Shown here in pieces: positions 31,574 through 43,022 of a DNA stretch of 64,000 bases (position 1 is its first letter; every line of letters begins with the position of its first letter). Source of the stretch: Yponomeuta sedellus (lineage: Eukaryota > Arthropoda > Insecta > Lepidoptera > Yponomeutidae); NCBI GenBank assembly GCA_934045075.1, contig OW203744.1, forward strand, positions 7,565,795-7,629,794, in the 5' to 3' direction. The notes below the pieces were generated by a model. That model had not been told where the DNA came from and did not search any database. It was given only the letters and a program-made list of their open reading frames with translations. A program made the translations under genes and the position numbers.

Positions 31574-32578
31574 CTATGCTGTCTTTTCGGAATTGCATCT
31601 GAATAATGGTAAAATATGGCGTCTTTCGTTAGCATAAACCTTATCAAATGCCTTCATTGAGTACCGACAGCTTGCTTCCGCGAGGTGATCGTCATGATGA
31701 CTGTTGTTCTTCGAAATCAGTAGAAAAAAAACAGAGTGTAAGACTTCCACAGATTGTATTTCAGCTGATTGCTCCAGTGTACTGTCAATATCGCTGTAAT
31801 TTGAGCAACTCTGGTATAAGGAACTGTCTTCCAGCTGGTAAGACTTCATCATTATTTGGGAGATATTCCTTATCAGCAACTGAGGGCGAGAAATCGCCAA
31901 GCTGGTACAACATTGTTTGATTAAATATCTGTTGAAACAGAAGCAGATGGTTCTATACAATCATCAGTGTCAATATTGACACAAGTATCTAACTGTTCCC
32001 ATAGTACAAGAAGACCCCATCAACAACTTGTTAGCTGCCACTCATCATAGAAGAAACCTCCGCGAGTGGAAGGTCGCATAGACCTAAATGTTGTCCAACT
32101 CTCATATTTATTTGTTGAAATTTTGCTGCTGCTGATACATTATTTAATTATATATCAGTTATAGAAACGGAGGCATGTGGTTCTGTACAATCATCAGTAG
32201 CATTATTGACACGAGTAACTTGTTCCCAAAGTACAGGAAGAACCTCATTATCAACTGGCTGGTTGATCATAGGAGAAACCTCAGCGGGTGGAAGGTTGCG
32301 TAGGGTTAAATCTTGCTCCAAATTCTGAATGTTGCTGTGCTCTGAATGAGTTAATTGCGCGAAGCCGTGCTGTATCGGGAGATAAACAGTATCAAGTCCA
32401 GTGAACAGTGTTGGGCACTTTATAGAGGTAGAGAACCTTATAGTTCATTAGTATTCTGTACCTCGTAACCAATGTTGTAGATAAGGTCTTTTCAAAATGG
32501 CTATCTTTTAAACTAATGACTATTGGACTTAATGCTGTATTACCATCTTGTAGAGCTCGTTTTTGCGATCTCATCGAT
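31574..32578 (-). pseudogene. degenerate coding region, protein unknown, internal duplication
   Basis: Minus-strand frames with strong protein character: MRSQKRALQDGNTALSPIVI at 32574 down; then LDTVYLPIQHGFAQLTHSEH ... NLPPAEVSPMINQPVDNEVL ... WEQVTRVNNATDDCTEPHAS to a stop near 32150; then a broken second version (LPLAEVSSMM, WEQLDTCVNIDTDDCIEPSA) near 32100-31930; then LYQLGDFSPSVADKEYLPNN and YQLEDSSLYQSCSNYSDIDS. The two middle blocks are a tandem duplication of about 227 bp; the 31.9-32.1 kb copy has a stop and a frameshift. I do not recognise the family. It may be a decayed domesticated element or a lineage-specific gene. Confidence 0.45.
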
Positions 32579-32635
32579 GTAGAAACATTTTTTTCTCAAA
32601 AAGTGGACTTACTATTGTCTACCTCTGAGGTACAG

Positions 32636-32872
32636 AGTTAGGTTTTACATCGGAATGATATTGCTGTACCCACATGATTATACTATTTTTATTTTTAATG
32701 CACTAACCCGTGCTAAGGACAATTTTAAAAAACCTATTATGAGGCAAAAAAAAATTAGCCTCTAAATAGGTTTTTTAAAATTGTCCTTAGCACGAGTTAG
32801 GCAAAAAAATTTTAGCCTCTAAATAGGTTTTTTAAAATTGTCCTTAGCACGGGTTAGTGCATTAAAAATAAT
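32636..32872. mobile_element. rearranged SINE-A with inverted and repeated tails
   Basis: A SINE-A 5' end (inverted) abuts a SINE-A distal tail (CATGATTAT/ACTATTTTTA), again head to tail. After the T-run the sequence flips and the piece TAGCCTCTAAATAGGTTTTT with AAAATTGTCCTTAGCACG occurs twice on plus. No clear TSD found. Confidence 0.7.
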
Positions 32873-33700
32873 ATAAAAAGTACCTACATAATTTCGAAAC
32901 ATAACATTTCGAAATAAAATTTGTACTAATATAATACTTACATACCTACAACTTAGAAGAGTGTATCTAGACACTCTTTTGAGTTGTCTCTCCTATTTAG
33001 TTTAACGTGATGCGTTCACTGATAAATAAAATAAATTAACTTTTGCTAATGGGAAGTGATCAACCAAAAAACCTTCTTCACAACTTTCCTCCAGACCAGA
33101 CCTCCCACAAACATCCATTATTTAGCATCACAACTGTGACAAATAAAATTGTCCTTAGTAATAAAATGTACAAAAGCTTCACCAAGTACCTACAACCATT
33201 CAAAATCCAGGACCTTTTACCATGCTAATTTGTGCCAGACAGCAGGTAAACAGTCAAACCCTCAGAATAAAGCATGATTACGTAGCACTCCACTCTATCG
33301 AGTGAAGCATTTAGACGACTCTTAAGTGTAAAAAAGTGTATGCATTTGACAGCCGGAGTAGCTTAAAAAAAAAGTAAAAATCAACGTCACTCAACTCAGT
33401 GGATACGTACATAATAGTGCCCCCTGAGGTCCAACCCACGTTTTTACATCCGTGGTCCAATCTTTCTAACCAATCAAAGATTCCCGCTATGTACGTGGCA
33501 AGGTTGGTGCTACCGATGCAGCATTAGGTTTTTCAACGTTCCCAGTAGTTGTTGATTGTAGACTAATCGCCACAATCGAAAAACCAAACTGCTCGTTGCT
33601 CGTACTACAGAGCTTCTGTTTTATCTTTAAACGTAATTTATTGTTTCCAAAATAAGGAGGTACCTACCTACTTACTTTTAGGAAATCTTGTCCTCTGCTT
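32873..33700. other. intergenic, upstream of anillin
   Basis: No gene seen; the 61-codon ORF at 33043 has no features. Confidence 0.4.
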
Positions 33701-33975
33701 TACGGCACCACAGACTAAGTACGGTATGAATTTTGAACGCAGCCTTCGTGAGCCGGTCAGCGACACTAGCGACGCCTGCCGCTTTATAAAAATACTACAT
33801 TCAAAAATTTCGGTTGTTGTCAATGTCAAACTTGTAAAGTTGTTTTTATGCCTGAACTAATATAAAATCTAGGCATTATTCACAGAAATTGTTTCCCATT
33901 TGACTACAAAATCTGAACAATTATGGTGAAAGTGTAATTTGTGTTTCAACGATCTAAATTCTTTAAGTCTTCACC
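33701..33975 (+). promoter_or_regulatory. probable promoter and 5' UTR region of anillin
   Basis: The 275 bp before the anillin ATG is free of recognisable repeats, unlike most of the window. No TATA box or certain initiator can be named. The bases before the start, TCTTCACC, give a good Kozak-like context. Confidence 0.35.
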
Positions 33976-33993
33976 ATGGATCCCTTCACTCAG
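33976..33993 (+). CDS. anln: anillin exon 1
   Basis: Six codons, MDPFTQ, with donor CAG/GTAGGT. Confidence 0.9.
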
Positions 33994-36900
33994 GTAGGTT
34001 GTGATCCAACCGATATTTTAACAGCTCTTGCTAGGTAAAGGTCAAATTAAATCTGCTTTTCTATGGTATTTCAGCGAATGTTAGAGCGTGCACGTGCCAG
34101 GCAGGAGAAAATTGACCAAAAGCTGGCTAGTTCTGGCCAGAAAGTACCAAAACGCAAACCTTTGACGGAAAACACTATTGTAAAAGCTGATACACCGGCG
34201 AAATCTCCGGGGAGACCCAGCAGAGAGTCTAGAGGAAGCAGAGACTCGAAACCTAACAGGGACTCCTTCCAGTCCCCTAAAAAGGAGATTCTGTCGCCGA
34301 AGAATGTTACAAAGTCTCCAAAGCCTGTAACTCAAGGTAGGTAACTGCTTAATCTTATTACCAACCACTAACAAGCAATGTTATGTAGTGTAACTCTTTA
34401 GTGTCTTGATACTCTTGCATGCATTTTTACTGCTAGTCATCAAAATTTTACTTTTGGGTTAATTATTGACCATGGTTCATAATGACCAGATTCTGTCCTA
34501 CACATAGGTACTTGCCAAGAGGTAAGAATTCTGCTGATATCTATGTAATGACATAATGGGTCGATGATCATCACCATCAACCCATTATGTCCCTACTGAG
34601 GGGCACGCATCTTTTCTCTGAGGAAGGTATATTCCACCACGCTCCACAGGCCACACTCCACCACGGGGGCCAAGTCCGGATTGTTGGAGAATTGAGAACA
34701 CTCCACCACGGGGGTCAAGTCCGGATTGTTGGAGAATTGAGGACAGAAGCTTGATTTGATATTATGGCATCAGTCTGGGTGTATTTTCACGTTTTTTATG
34801 ATGTTGTCTAGTTTTTGAGCATACCTTTTTCGAATCAAGACAATTGATTGTGTTATGGGGAAGTTATAATTATAAGCGTCAAAGCCATCAGTTTCTGTAG
34901 GCCCACAGACAACAGTATTAACTTCTAAATGGTATGGACAGTCACTTATCTCCTCCATTCTATGAATTTCAAGTTAATTTCCTTAATATGACTAATTACC
35001 ATCATCCTTCCTTGTCATTAAAACTGGAATTCTGGCAACTTGTCAATAACAAGTCATTGTGTGCAAGGATGCTCATCTAAATGTTTGCTTATTATTTGCT
35101 AATGGCTTGTGCTTTATGAAAACTACCCGAGATATCTGAATAAGTTTTAGCAGATACTGTTAGCATTTCTGAGAGTATAGAAAGTGAAAGGAGATAGTGC
35201 TTCTGATAAATTGCTTAAATTACTTTGTGCAAAAAGTTTCTTGAGCTGCCTTGACATTGGTGACTTGAGTAGAATTTTCCTTATTAAAGGTAAGAAATGA
35301 GTGTCATGACGTACACAGGGCATCCCAAAGTTGTGGGAAATGAAGGGAAAGTACCTTAAATATCGTAGATAATACTATGTGAGTTAAGAAGAGTTATAAT
35401 ATTTTTTCCATTCTTTTGATTGACATCATAAAAGTAAGGTTTTTTTTTTCATTTAAGTTGGTTCGATTCCCAGACGAGGCAAGAAATTTTTAGAAAATAT
35501 TTGAATGCAGAATTACTAACTTTTAAAAATAACATAAAGTCTTATTTCAGCAAAATACCCTATCTACGATATTTAAGGTACTTTCCCTTCATGTCCCATA
35601 ACTTTGGGACACCCTCTATACTTAAAGTCACACACATATTCTGGAGGGGTAGACAGGGACCAGGCTGTGCGACTTTTTGTTATTATCCTTACAAAACTCT
35701 TCTGGTTCATTAACATTAGTTAGTTGCTGCATACCTAAATAGAATAAGCAGTCAAGAATATTTTTGAGCTAAATAATGAGGTATGTAACATCAATATCTA
35801 AGTAAGTAGCTATAACAACAATATATTATATTTTTATATCATTTCTTTCACTGTAATTTCCGTGTAAAGTAAAGAATATTCTATGTATACACAGGATCTT
35901 TTACTATGTATAAATCATTAGAATAAATACATTATTTTTTATAACAGTCGCACTCAGAAATGTACCATGAAATGGACATATCAACAAAAGAAACTAGATA
36001 GACATTTGATACATTGATAATAGCTCGCAGGGTTTCTGCTTCTGTGAAAGGCATTTTTGTATTGCACTGAATTTATAGCCACAATATTTCATCTTAAAGT
36101 ATCTATTTAAGTTATCTAAGCAATTTTAAGCTCCCATAGGAGTTAAAGGATCGAAGAAGGAGCTATTTTAAACTTAACTAATAGTAGTTTTAGTTATAGA
36201 GCGGCAATTCTATTTGCAGTGAGCCTGAAGTTATTCCAACTCATTAATATCTCCCATTCTCCAGATTCCAGCACTGACACGGCACCTGGGAATATGGACA
36301 CTAAGACGGAGCGCAATGGCCTCCGGCACAACGTCAAGTCTAGACTGGATCGACTTGGAGTCTTATATTCTGGTGAGTTAAGAATTTGTCATATACAACT
36401 GAAATAACTCAATAACTGAAAACGGTCAATAATTTAACCCCTGCTAATAAATAACTAATATATTATATATAAATACTTTATTAATACTTTGTTAATAGAG
36501 TCTCGCAGTTTTAGATGAGCTTTGTCCTAAATTCAAAGACAATTTTTTTAACGATTTAATTGCAAATGTGTAGTTTTCAGACTTGTTTCTGTATTTTGTA
36601 GTATAAGATAAGAATATTCTTTATTAAAAACCTATTAAGAGGTTAAAAATTCCACCCATGCCGGGACTCGAACCCGCGACCACTGGCTAACGGAGCCAGC
36701 GCTCGGCCTTATCACTTTTAGTGATAAGGCCGCCATCTGTACTCTTAAGTTAAGAGTTAATTTCCTTTATTATGTACAATAAGTGTTCTCTATCTATCTA
36801 ACTGAGCCAGCGCTCGCTCAACTGAGCTGATAGGCGACTACCCGGCATCAGTGAAATTTCGAACCTCTTAACAATACTCTCTGTATTATGTACAGGCAGC

Positions 36901-39900
36901 GACATATGGCTGAAGTAATTTGCATCACTTGCAGGCCCGAGCACCTACTTTGCAGTTAGGTTTTACATCCGAATGATATCGCTGTACCCACATGATTATA
37001 TTCTTTTTAAAGCACCATCTATCTATAATCAGCCCACATCAACCCACTGCTGGGCATAGGCCTTCTTCTTATTGCGCCATTCCTCACAGTCCTGTGCTAA
37101 TCTGATCATCTCTGACCCGCCACCCTCACGATGTCGTCTGTCTGAGCGTCCACTTAATGCACTAACCCGTGCTAAATTTAAAAAACCTATTTAGAGGTTT
37201 AAAATTCCACCCATGCCGGGACTCGAACCTGGGCGACTACCCGGCATCAGTGAAATTTCGAACCTCTTTACATAATACTCTGTGTATTACGTCCCTGGAC
37301 AGACTCCTACGACCAAAAATTAAGTAAATAAAACCGGAATTAAGTTAATGGTATGCGGTGCCGACGAAGTTTTAGTTAAAATTTATGAATAAATTAATCA
37401 CATTCAGAATTGATAAGGAACTTACAACTTGTTATCTAAAGGATGTGTGATAAAAACAATGCATTGGAATATGTATCGTAGGTCTCGTTAAAATATACAT
37501 AGTTTTGTTCGTTTGTCACGTTTTATTGCAGTAAACTAATATTAAGAAGAAATTTTCAGTCTGCCTAGAAAATTATGGAAGTCAGATTCCGAGTGGGAAA
37601 AAAGCAAATAAAACTCTACTAGTTCCTTTAACAAGCTTCACTCCATCCATCATACTATTTTAATGCCCAACAGTTACATAACTTGAACAAAACTCCGCAC
37701 AGTCGCGATGTGTTTGTGATGAACACGTAAAAGCAATTTTTTAGGGTTTCGAAACTATAAGGAACCCTTATAGTTTCGCCGTGTCCGTGTCTTTGTGTCT
37801 TTATCTCCGCGACATAGCCCAGAGACGATAAAAGGGCTGAAATTTGGCACAGTTATACATATTTATTACGCCGAAAAACGGTAGAATATTATCAGGAAAC
37901 AAAAATTTTGGGTACTTCCCCTACACCTAAATTTCTCGCTTACTTTTCGCTCGCTTAAATTTCTCACTTATTTCTCGCCACGTCACAGAGTATCGTTGGA
38001 TTCGTCGTTAAAAATGTAGTCAAAGCAATTTTTTTCGATTAAGGGATTCCGTAGGACGTTCCGCCACCTCTCTCTCGGCTAAAATGTATATTGTGGAAAC
38101 GTGAAAAACAGTAGGACAGTAGCACATAATGAGCTTAAATAAAGCTATCACGACTAAGTAGACTTTGCGAGTGTGTGGAAAAACTTCGTACAAAACCCAT
38201 CAAAAATTTCTTTGGACAGGTCTAACAACCACACGGCTGTTAGTCCTGTAAAGCAGATAAAACTCGTCTTTCTACGGAACCCTACACTGCGCGTCACCTG
38301 ACACGGACTATGCCAGTTGTTTTTAATTTGTTAACTTTATTTAAGTCCGAAGAATACTAAGTCTTATGAGACTTAGTATTCTCATTGAGAATACTATCTA
38401 TACGCGGTATGCCGCGTCCCCGTCAATGAGACTCGAAATCCCTCAATGCAAAAACGGTTATTTGTTGGGCTTCATACCATCTATCTATAATTAAAATTTA
38501 AAATCTCTTGCGACTTAAAAAAAATGTTCTACTCTGTAGAACATTTTCAGTCTGTATACTGAGGGGTATCAGTATACAGACGGGAATTTATTTACATGTA
38601 GGTATCTAAAATGTTCCTGTGGCGAGCACATGTCAACTTTGCGCGCGCACTACCAACTCCAACATTCTTGCATCGCGCAATCTAAGTGTTTTACATAACG
38701 TCCGACTAACAATAGTCGGACCTGCCGTCCCCCAGGCGTACGATCTGCTTGGCGGGAAATTTCCCTTTATAGTGGAAGAGCACGATCACCCGCTTTTCCC
38801 TATATTCCTTTATTTTATTTCCTCTTGCCGTTACAAACCACATCGTCATGCTTTTAAAATAATTAAAAGAGTGATGATGATAAAGTGATGTTAACGAAGC
38901 GTTCATTGTCAATTTTTTAGTTAAAATAGGGCTATTATTATATAAATTAAAACTGTGACCGACGATAAAACAGTGTTTTATCTTCATTATTGTAACACAT
39001 TAATAAGAATAATTCGGTCGACTTACTGCTTTGCCAGGAAAATTGCTATTGAGCTACTAGGTTTTGGGCAAGGGCAGCGAATCGCTCGAATTATTTTGCT
39101 CATTTGTGAAGGATTTTAAAAAACCTATTTAGGGGCTAAAAATTCAACCCATGCCGGGATTCGAACCCGCGACCTCTGGCTATCCCTGCCAGCGCTCTTT
39201 CCAACTGAGCTAATGGGCGACTCACCGGCATCAGTGAAATTTCGAACCTCTTTACACCATTCTCTGCACGGGTTAGTGCATTAAAAATAAAAATAGTATA
39301 ATTGTGAAGGATTACTAAAATCTGTTTTTTCTGAATAGACATTGTCCTAAGTAGTGACGGAAGATTCAAATGTCACGGATTTTCAAAGTTCAGTATAAAG
39401 CTATAATCATAAGATTCAAATCAAAGATAACTGTATGATAGTATAGCGTTAATCTTTTTTCTCTCATTTTTATCTTTATAACAAGACGTAGATAGGTACT
39501 TATTTACTTAATCACAGGGGTGATTCAATAAATAGATCGCTTAATCCTACACTGATTCATAATATGATAATGATGAGTGGTTTCAAATAATCTACTGACA
39601 CAATCTACTAGTTTGACTGTGTCTTGAGTTTGGTAAAACGTACCATGTGTAAAAAAATATTATGGAGTCTTCAGGTAAGCTTGGTTGAACGCTGCTCTAA
39701 GACTTTTAATGAGTGAGATGTTTAATGAGAATGATTTGGTACACTTTTATTGCTAGCAAGAGAATCGGCCGCGAATCCAGCGTACGGAGTTGGATTTTTT
39801 TATTGCTATAAAATAATTTACAATAGACTAACACATTTACGTCGACCAAATACGTATGTACTAGCAAAGGGCAGAATAAAAAGTACCGGAAACCGACGTG

Positions 39901-42900
39901 CGTGAATTCAATGAACGTTTATAAAGCGAAGGTGATCTGCCAGGATCGTGGCAAGTGGCTGTCGCTGGTCTCTGCCTACCACTCTGAGATGGAGGCGTGA
40001 GGTTATGTATGTCATTTACAGAAGTTACGAAGAGACAATAAAGTGGCATTAATAAATTCTTCTTCTTCAGGCTATATTACGTAGTCCACTGCTGGACATA
40101 GCCCTCCCCTAATGAGCGCCATAGTGCCCTGTCTTCAGCTTGCCGCATCCAGCATCTGCCGACATTAATCAAATGATAATTTTGTCTTCATTCACTGGCG
40201 TATTAATCAAGCCAATACTCTCTCTCAGAGAAGCTCACTTCCCCGCGGTGCGATAGATTGCATACCCTGTTACTTTCAGTCATAGTAGGCCTAATTAAGG
40301 GCCTACTGTCGATTTTTTCTCCTATAGGACAAAAAATCGTGCTTCATATCATACATGCTTTAAATAGTGCGCGAGATATAGAAGAAAGCCACATTCGTAG
40401 GACAACACATAATTATGTATTCCTTTTTTGTGTACCATTGAATCTCCTTTACCTGCCTCTTCAACTTCCAGACAACGCTGACCTCTCGTCGCCCATACAT
40501 CGCACTGAGCTGGAGTTCAGCTCAGCGACGCCCCCGTCGGTTGACACGCCGCGGCCGCCGCGTCCTGCGCCCGACGGCAAGCGAAAATTCGGTCGTCTAG
40601 CCGCGCTCGCTGACACCATTAATAACTGGGAGGACGACCTTACGCACCATACTGTTGTAAGTAAACCTTGGAAGTCATATTGATGTCTTAAGGCCGGAGG
40701 ACACACTGGCCGCGCAGGCTGAAACCGTTAATAACTGGTGGGAAGACCTCACGCACCATACTGCTGTAAGTAAAACTTGGAAGGAACCTAAGTGTCTTAA
40801 GGCAGAGCATACTGATGTCATAAGGCATGGCATACTGGCCAGGGTTTCAGGGTGACTCCTACAACATATAGTAATATACCATAAATAATTACCTCAAAGC
40901 TGTCGCCAGTATTCTTTACTGCCAGGCGTGCCACATTCCCAATAAATGCTGTCCATTGGTACTCCAAGGCCTAAGAGCGGTGGTAGCGGAGCGGTAAACC
41001 GCCGGCATCTCAATCGCGAGGCAGGTCATGGGTTCGAATCATGGCATGTACCAGTGTATTTGTGAAGTTATAGTACCAATACCACTCGCGAACTGAAGGA
41101 AAACATAATTAGGAAACTTTAGTGTCTGAAGTGTTACCATAACTCAGCGGACTTTGGCCCAACTATAAAGCTTAGTTGAAAATCTTAGTTTCTAACTAAC
41201 CACTCCTAGACCCCAAGACCTAACAGTGAATGGTCCTCAATCCATTAGCTCTTACTAAGGGCGGCCTATGTCCAGCAGTGAATGGCCCTTGCTGACAATT
41301 TATTTCTTTGGTTTCCAGCAACCTGAGCCAGCCAAGAAGACCACTAAGACGGTAGCAAAGGCCCTGAAAGACGAGTCTACTCTTGACGTGTCCATCCACT
41401 CACTGAACGACATCAATAACGTGCTGCAGGCTGCGTCCAGGGCTAAAGAGGTAAGATTGCTTTCTATTGAAACCATGCACGGCTTTACCCACGTTGTCTA
41501 AAGGGGTAAGATCTTCTATAGTGTGGCCATTAGTGCTGTGTACTCCCTGAGGTATGCGCGGCGAGGTGGGAGGCGAAGACAAAAGTGCATGAGTTCACAT
41601 TTGACGGCGCACTGATAGAGCGCAGCAGCCGATTCGTGACCCCCCCTCCGTCTCGTCGCGCGCATTCCTCAGGGAGTGCACAGCACTAATGGTCACTAGA
41701 TAGAGAACACTTTATTGCACAACCAGAAAAATATTTATGTTTGATCATGCTTAGAATTGGAAAGAAAATTATCAAAAGAAATTATAGCCTTACAAGTCTT
41801 TTCATAGAAACTATGATCAAGTCTATAATTTCTTTTTGTTAAGTTTATTTTAGAGGGCTACGTCCAGCAGTGGACTACACAACATAGACTGAAGAAGAAG
41901 AAAAAGTTTATTTTCTATTTTCAACGATCAAACGTCAAGTTGTGTCCTGTCGACATATTGGCAAAGTTTCATTGCGACATACAAAAATTAGACTGTGGTT
42001 GTATAAGAATTGCTTCTTAAGCTAGCTCCTTAAGTTCTCTGTTTTTTTTTTCTTAATTCAACCTAAATATCTGTGGGTAGTGGTGCTTGTGGTAAAATTT
42101 ACTAAGCTTTTAAATAAATTAGTTATTTTTTTAGACTACTATTGTAAGACTAGTTGTTTTCCTTGGTAAACAAAAGTCAAATAAACTATTACTGGGTAGC
42201 GAGATCTTAATTCTCAAGCAAGCCTCCTTGATGCTTAAAGTAACAGGGCGAGTTGTCTACAAGCAAACATTGTTACTGCTGTCTCAAAGCTGGGCATACA
42301 GCTGACTTAAAACTGGGATTCCGCTCTTTTAAATGGAGGTGTACAACACTTACAAACTGCTTACATACGGATGGATAATGAAATTCTGGGAGATACGCCC
42401 ATGAGAGAAATATCAGTCGAGATTTTCCCGCTGCCTCTTTCTCCACTAGAAACACGGCCCGAATGCAGCGGCTTACATAGTAAATTAACATTCGGCAAAC
42501 AGAATGTAAATTATATTATTTTTAATACGTTACCCGTGCTAAAGACAATTTTAAAAACCTATTTAGAGGCTAAAAATTCCACGTACGTAATACAGAGAAT
42601 ATTGTAAAGAGATTCGAAATTTCACTGATGCCGGTGAGTCGCCCATTAGCTCAGTTGGAAAGAGCGCTGGCGCGGATAGCCAGAAGTCGCGGGTCAGAAT
42701 CCCGCCATGGGTGGAATTTTTAGCCTCTAAATAGGTTGTTAGAATGTAAATTATGTTGAAATAAATTATTGATTTCTGATTCGATTAATTACTACTCGTC
42801 GCTCATCGCGGAATCATCATCACCATCAGGCTGTACTAGTCCACTGCTGGACATAGACCTCCCCTAATGAGCGCCATAACGCCTTCTATTAGCAGTTTTT

Positions 42901-42948
42901 CGTATATCGAAGGGCGGAATAAAGTGACTTAATCCCATACGTTCTCTC

Positions 42949-42982
<34 letters not shown>

Positions 42983-42989
42983 GCTCTCG

Positions 42990-43022
<33 letters not shown>

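Noticed and set aside
34081..34374. 97-codon minus ORF
   Set aside because: Shadow of anillin exon 2 on the other strand.
36704..36732. hairpin CGGCCTTATCACT as part of the template-switch set
   Set aside because: This hairpin belongs to the conserved 3' end of a LINE family, so it is not a new local event.
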